Shown: positions 58,384 through 64,000 of the stretch, piece after piece
Numbering within the stretch: the stretch's first letter is position 1
Layout: each line of letters opens with the position of its first letter
Source: Eudorina sp. 2006-703-Eu-15
Lineage: Eukaryota; Chlorophyta; Chlorophyceae; Chlamydomonadales; Volvocaceae
Length of the DNA stretch: 64,000 bases
NCBI GenBank assembly: GCA_003117195.1
Contig: BDSI01000070.1
Span: 186,501-250,500, forward strand
Direction of reading: 5' to 3'
The notes under the pieces: generated by a model
The model's database searches: none
What the model was told of the DNA's origin: nothing
The model's input: the letters and a program-made list of their open reading frames with translations, nothing else
Made by a program: the position numbers and the translations under genes

Positions 58384-58858
58384 AGGACGTGAGCTTAGTT
58401 GTACGAGATTGGCCGCAGTGTTGGGGCAGTGTGGCCTACGATTGGCAGGCATCCGCTGTCATGTTTTGGACTGGAGCATACTATGCAGGCATGTTGTGGA
58501 CCGGGACATATGTTTTCGCAATTACGCTGCTGAAGGGGTGCCCATCATGGCGCGGGTTTGCATTTGCCAGCCCACGTGTGTCTGCTACGCACGCTTGACG
58601 TTGGCATTTTTGTTAGGTAGGTCGGCATCGTCATGCATCCCCTCGCTGCGCATGATGTTTGATTGTTGACCCTTTTACCCAGGCTAGGCAGCATTGTTAT
58701 GTCGTGCGGCATTCGCATGTGCAGACCTTCAAATGCCTTTCTTACCTGGCGGATTGCACCACTGTCGCTGTTTCAGCACCTTGTGAGGTGCCGGTGTTAA
58801 GGTAGAGGCCAAGGTCGTTTTACAATCACAACGGTGAGAGTTTGTCTTTGGGCTTCAC
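58384..58858. other. Likely 3' untranslated region of RING gene
   Basis: AT-richer, with no supported coding frame. Follows the TGA at 58381-58383. Confidence 0.4.
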
Positions 58859-60091
58859 ATGGAACGACGGGTTTTGTCGATGTGCATTGCATGTGTAGCA
58901 GGAATGTCAGGTATGATTTTGCAGGTATGTCGTTCGGGTCGTGGTAAGCTTTGTCTTGCTGTACATGGAACTGACGGGCGGTGGGGTCGGCGCATTCGCA
59001 ATCCCCATCACCACGCGGAACGGGGTGTTGGTACTGACCCCCCCGCGTTTTCGAGGTTCAGTTGCCTTTTACGAGATGCACACGTCATGGGTTGCAATGG
59101 TGTCGACAGATTCAAGGCCGTGTGCTGGTTTGCAAAAGCGCTGTAAGCGGTTGGCAGACTACCAGTTTGGAAGTTGCACGTGGCCTTTGGAGTAGAAGGC
59201 AAGGAGCACGAGCATCATGTTCCTGACCCATGGGTCCTCCCGCGCAGAGTCCATGCACATATAATCAGCAGTACTTCATGGTGTACCGGGCTTGCCTTGT
59301 CGTCCCTTTATTTGTAATGGCACTCCTTATCTTGTTTTTTCTCTAACTTACATTGTTTACCGGTACAGCACCAGCAGCATACCACGATGTGCAGTCGGAC
59401 AGCATTATTGCGAGTCACCCTCCTCTTTTCGGCCGCCTGCTTGGCAATTTGTGGGCCCGCACAGCAAAAGGTTCGAGGTGTGGCAACGGTTCCCGTCGTC
59501 AACGTCAGCCTCGGAAACGGTGCGATTTGGGCGCTTGTGCAACGATGGCACCACCAGCACCTCACAACATTTTGATATAACTTTGACGATACAGGCACCC
59601 ATGAGGCAGTCCTGGAACTGCAACTCTGGTCAGGGCATTCCGAGTGCGAGGCGGCGAGCTGCGACCTCATCAAGCACGGAGATGCTCCCCCAGCGCATAT
59701 TGTGGGTCGATTGATTGTTGGTTCCAACGTCGTGCGTGTCTCGAGCGAAGCAATACACAGCATCGGAAGCGCGGCAACTGCGGTTTTCGTCATAAACTGC
59801 AGCGAATGTCGGGCTGTGCCAAGCGTAATGCGATTGACCCGCGATGATGCTTACGCGACCCGAAGCCGTTCTGAGCTCTTTGTCAATCCTGCCAAGGGAT
59901 TCTCAGCCCGGGACATGCCTCTTTGGCAGGTGACCGTGAGGCTGATAAGGACAGATGAACAACACCAGATTATGCGTGCTTTTGGCTGGCCAGCGCTTTC
60001 AGCAGGAGTGGTCATTGTACTCAGTAGCGTTGCTCGTTATGCAGCAAGGCCTTGCATAGGCCGGTTTGCGCGTTGGGCAGGTGGTACGTGA
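58859..60091 (+). CDS. Tentative secreted or membrane protein with in-frame TGA
   Basis: Two start-proximal signal-like segments occur: MERRVLSMCIACVAGMSGM at 58859, ending at a donor (TTGCAG|GTATGT), and MCSRTALLRVTLLFSAACLA at 59387. From 59387 the frame runs through VATVPVVNVSLGNGAIWALV to a single TGA at 59573-59575. It then continues open in the same frame (YNFDDTGTHEAVLELQLW) to a TGA at 60089-60091. The C-terminal part has paired cysteines (CEAASC, CSEC) and a membrane segment (WPALSAGVVIVLSSVARYAA). Removing 59479-59596 as an intron would also keep phase and skip the TGA. A TGTAA signal near 60177 fits the 3' end. No family was recognised. Readthrough, selenocysteine, intron retention or a pseudogene are all open. 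Confidence 0.4.
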
Positions 60092-60369
60092 AGGCTGCTG
60101 ACTTTGACCGGATCGTACTGAAGCGGGTCCCTCATTCTTTCTCTGTACACCGATAATGAAGGCATGTATACCGGATTTGTAAGCAGTTCTCGAAAATGTA
60201 TTCATACAGTTATTTCTACCATCTTTGGGCTGTCGGTGCAGGCTGCAGGGGCTGTGCGTTGTCCAGTGCGAAACATGGTTGAAGCATACTTGTCAAAGGT
60301 TACCTGGGCTTTATGACCTCCAAAAGAGATAGAAGTGATTTGGGTGGGATCTGTGGGCACACATGAGCC

Positions 60370-63300
60370 ATGCCGTCGTCATTCGATATCTCCGGCCTCA
60401 GTGACATTTCGTCCGCCAGCGTCGAATTTGATGACGTGGGAGTGCGTCCAACGATAAATTACCGGCCAGATGCGCGGGCCAACACCTCTGCCCGGCCAGC
60501 GACAGGCCGGCAACAGTCGGTCGCATTGCAGGACAGCGTGCCTTTCATAGAAATATCAGGATCAGAACTCTCTGAATCTATTGACTTGCGCAACCATGCA
60601 AGGCAGCAGGGTTCAAGCGTTGGTGGTGGCCGGCCCGTCGCGCGAGGTAGGGGACTTGCCACGGCAGGTGCGGCGAGGGGACTTGCAGACGGGGCTCCGC
60701 CACTTTCCGCTCGGGGAAAGGCATAAGCACCCAATTGACGTGAGGCATTAAGCGTATCATGGCGGCCATCGACTTCGTGTGAGCTCGACCGGCGTACACA
60801 TCACCGCGTCACTTCACGCCCGCGATGCTAGGCGTGCTGCCCGCAGGCCCCCTTGCGTCTGCAAAGGACCGGTCGCAGTATCATCCACACGCCCGACCGC
60901 AGCACACACACTGTCTCCGGCTGTCACAAATCGATCGCTTGCCAGGGAACTTCGGCGGCCGCTAAGGCTTAAGGCACTGAGGGTTGCGTTGCTCCTGGCA
61001 CAGGCTGTCCCCTCGCCCCACATTCCGCCACGCATTCGTTGGCAATCCACCATGCTATGACCACAACTAGATCCCCGCCATAAAGGCCCTGACCCAACAT
61101 ACGTGCCCAGCAGGCCGCCCTCAGCAGCAGCTGCGCCAGGGCAGCGCATCGTCATTTGAAATTTCCGGCTCGGATTTATCCGGCTCCATCGATTTGGATA
61201 TGGACGCGGCGCCTCCGCCGCGGAAGCCTACATCTCTTGGAATGGCAGCAGGGCCCACCGCCAGCGGTCGGCCACCGCCGGCGCCAGGTGTGCGCGCCAC
61301 CTGGTTCTATCCGGGCTTTGCTAGGCGGCTGGGGCTAGGGCCAAGGTCTGGGCGAGCGGCCCAGGGCGCAATCACCCTTGACATGGCATGCAGGGCCAGG
61401 CTCTCCGTTGCTTCGCGCGGTGCCTGTGTGGCAATGATTGCGCTGCTGCCGGGGTGGCTGGTCGCTGTCTGCAGGCCGGCCGACGGCGCCGCCGCCCGGG
61501 TCTCAGATGCGCAACGCCGCCGCCGGCGGCCGGCGGCCCGCCATGGCGGGCAGCGGCGGCGGCAGCGCCCGCAGCGGGAGCGACAGCGGACTGTCGATTT
61601 CGGGGCTCAGCTCAGATGAGCTGGCGGATATCGACATCACTGGCGGGGCCGGGGCCGGCGGACGTGCCGGGAGCAGGGCCGCCGGCTTCGCACAAGAGAC
61701 CACGTCGGAGGTGCTGACGTTTGGCGGCCCCAAGACCACCAAGACGCGGATCACCCGGGTGGGTGCTCGGCCTGTTCCCTCCTCGCACTGTGCATGTTGT
61801 GTGAACCACAAAGCCTGTCCTCGAGCACTGCGTGTCTCCCCAACACACACACGCCCCTTAACACAGCATCGCCCCAAGAGGGGAATCCAATGGATGGGCC
61901 GTGCACCTGCGATCTGGGCGAGGACCGCGGGGAGTGCCGACCCACCACCGCCGCCAGTCCTTGGCGCGTTGGGACAGCTGTTCAACGCTCGACGGAGGCG
62001 ATCCCCTCGCCCCCACGTGCACAGCCACGCAGCGCTACCGCATCACCACCACCGCCACCTGCAACACACCATGCCGACACCCAATTCGTCCATCTAATCC
62101 ACGCCCGCCCGCCCGGCCGTCCGCCCGTCCGGCTTCACCTCTCTTGGTGGACTGCACGCAGGCCGGTCTGGCCCAGGAACCCATCCGGGAGTCCACCCAC
62201 ACGGTGGCGCTGTCGGGGCCGGAGAGCATGGCCTCGCTGTCCCTTAGCGGCGGGGCGCTGGGCAGCGACATCGCCAGCGGCAGCCTGGTCATCGAGCACA
62301 GCGAGGACGTGGGCACGGCCGCGGCGGTCGGCGCAACGGGCGCGGTCAGGCCGCCCACGCAGGGAGGCGGTCTCGGTCGCGGTGGCGACAGCGATACAGT
62401 CAGCAGTGTGTTGTTCACCGACAGCGAGGAGTCGTACAAGGCGGCGTCGGGGAGGCAACGGCCAATGGTCGTGACCCAGATGGGCTCCGAGTCGCTGGAG
62501 TATGACGCCGGGATGCTGGGGAGCAGCGGCGGCGGCGCCGGTGGCGGAGTGGGCAGCGCCAGCATTGAGTACGATGTCGGCGCGTCGAACGACGACGCCG
62601 GCGGCGCCAGTCTGCTGTCGCGGTACGGGGCCCAGCAGGCCGCGGGTCGGACGGCAGCGGCGGGTCGGTACGACGCCTCAAAGACGCCCTCCATCTCGGG
62701 TGGGTGCGGAGGGCCGGCGGCCGGCGGCATCGAGGGGTGTGGCACTTGGGCGTGAGCGTGGCCGTGTCCGGACGCGACGTGCACGGTACAACCTGCCCTT
62801 CTGCATGCATCTGGTATTGCAGCCAGCAAAACTTTAAATTGAGAAACAAGGCGATGATACCACGTGTGCTCCCTTGATTCCTCGTGGGAGACGTGCCGGA
62901 CACGTGCTCTGGTCGCGCTGCGGCATCCCCCATGCCCCATGTCCCTGCTGTCGCCTTACTTAGATCTTCGCGGGGCTCCCTGTCGTTTGGCCCTTTGCAC
63001 GGCAACCCGCAGGCAGCAGCAGCGCCTCCTCAATCGGCGGCGAAGACTCGGCGTCCGAGGATAACCGTGGCGCGCGCCGCGGCGGCCGCACGGCTGCCGC
63101 GGCTGCGCCGCGGCGCGGCAGCGGCGCCCCCCTTCAACACGACAGCCTCCTGGCAGGCCGCGCCCCGGGCTCGGCGCGGCCCAGCAGGCCGCACAGCATC
63201 AGCGGCCTGACGGCCGAACCGGTCTTCGCCTCGGGCAGCAGCCGCAGCGTCATTTCGCCCAGTATCAGCAGCGGCAGGAGCAATGACGATGGCGGTGGCG

Positions 63301-64000
63301 GGGTACGCCTGCTGGATGCATCTGCGCTGGAGTCCGCCAGGGAATCCGGAGAGGTCGTCAGGGAATCGTACGGCATGTACGAGAGCATCGACATCCGCGG
63401 CGGAGCCGCGAGCGTCAGTGGCGACGGTGTTGGCGACGACGCCAGCCGCGGCGGCGGCGGCGGCGGCTCGGCGGTGAACATCTGGCGCATGAGCGACGGC
63501 GACCGGTCGCGGAGCCGCGGCGGGCGACGCGCCGGCGCCAGTGGCGGCGGCGCCTCCTCCCGCCCGTCCTCGTCGTCGGTGTCTTCCGGCAGCAGCTCGT
63601 ACGGCATCGGCGGGGTGCAGCTCCGCGGCATCGAGGACCTGGCGGCGAGCGACGAGTTGACAATGCCCGCAGAGGTGCCCCAGCCGGCGCGGTCCGCCAC
63701 CCCGGACGTTTCCTACAGCGCGGAGGACCTCGACGAGGAAGATGCCTCCTACGGTGACGGTCAAGACGACGGGGACGCCGACGTCTCCACACGGGAAGGG
63801 GAGGCGGCGGCAGCGGCGCGACGGCGGCAGCAGGGCACCGGCGGAGGCCGGAGCGACAGCAGCAGTGAGCGCCGTCGTGAACCGCGCGGCCGGGGTGTTG
63901 GCCGGCAGGAGTCAGGCGGCAGCACCACAGACAGCTCGCTGACGGACTTCAAGCCGCCGCTCAGCGTCTCCCGCCTGTCCGGTGCGACAGCGATGGACAG
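60370..64000 (+). CDS. Ser-rich protein with repeated acidic motif (5' part, runs off window)
   Basis: Exons 60370-60646, 61111-61287, 61475-61758, 62162-62699 and 63013 to beyond 64000 join in phase, giving at least 754 residues from MPSSFDISGLSDISS. A short motif recurs: SSFDISGLSDISSASVEFD, FIEISGSELSESIDL, SSFEISGSDLSGSIDL, GLSISGLSSDELADIDI, SLSLSGGALGSDIASGSL, GSESLEYDAGML and GSASIEYDVGAS. Later parts (SPSISSGRSNDD, MYESIDIRGG, VSYSAEDLDEED, DSSLTDFKPPLS) continue the pattern. The rest is Gly/Ser/Ala/Arg-rich and probably disordered. The motif alternates Ser with Asp/Glu and hydrophobic residues, so it could be a phosphorylated or SUMO-type interaction module repeated many times. The function is unknown. 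The gene directly follows the signal-like gene and the RING gene on the same strand; the RING protein has a similar acidic tail. Confidence 0.65.

Overview
The window looks like nuclear DNA of a volvocine green alga (Chlamydomonas/Volvox/Gonium type). It is GC-rich. The genes are cut into many small exons with GT-AG introns and long Ala, Gly, Ser and Gln runs. Introns hold CA/TG microsatellites and minisatellites. The mobile elements also fit this group: a Kangaroo-like DIRS-type tyrosine-recombinase element and L1-like LINE remnants. No tRNA, rRNA, CRISPR array or operon was recognised. Gene models were built by hand from reading frame, splice-site phase and protein motifs. Most lack a confirmed transcript end, and some lack the first exon.

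Layout. 1-1173 is unassigned. 1174-6870 is a complete split-direct-repeat element (A1 ... B1A2 ... B2) with a tyrosine recombinase read on the minus strand, a 37-bp minisatellite and no visible reverse transcriptase. 6871-10640 has no convincing gene. About 10640-21330 (+) is a long TKL-type protein kinase gene with GAF-like N-terminal exons and a near-complete kinase domain. 21331-27672 is mostly empty apart from LINE tails and simple repeats. 27673-32642 (+) is a right-handed beta-helix protein with a possible Tat/thylakoid-lumen signal.

32643-42096 is a mobile-element island. It holds an L1-like LINE 3' end (-), a 2.3-kb near-perfect palindrome built from two copies of a coiled-coil ORF, and an unknown acidic gene. 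42097-44717 is a direct duplication of the 3' half of the beta-helix gene, now a pseudogene. 46559-53184 (-) is a CAS-like thylakoid protein with an inactive-looking rhodanese domain. 54940-58383 (+) is an 818-residue RING-finger protein. 58859-60091 (+) is a tentative secreted or membrane gene with an in-frame TGA. 60370 to the window end (+) is the 5' part of a Ser-rich, probably disordered protein with a repeated acidic motif.

How the parts relate. The CAS-like and RING genes are divergent and share an intergenic region of at most 1.75 kb. The beta-helix gene and its pseudogene flank the repeat island, so the duplication and the insertions probably built this segment together. The strongest candidates for something undescribed are the palindrome, the recombinase-only split-repeat element with its structured 1.2-kb core, and the acidic-motif repeat protein at the right edge.
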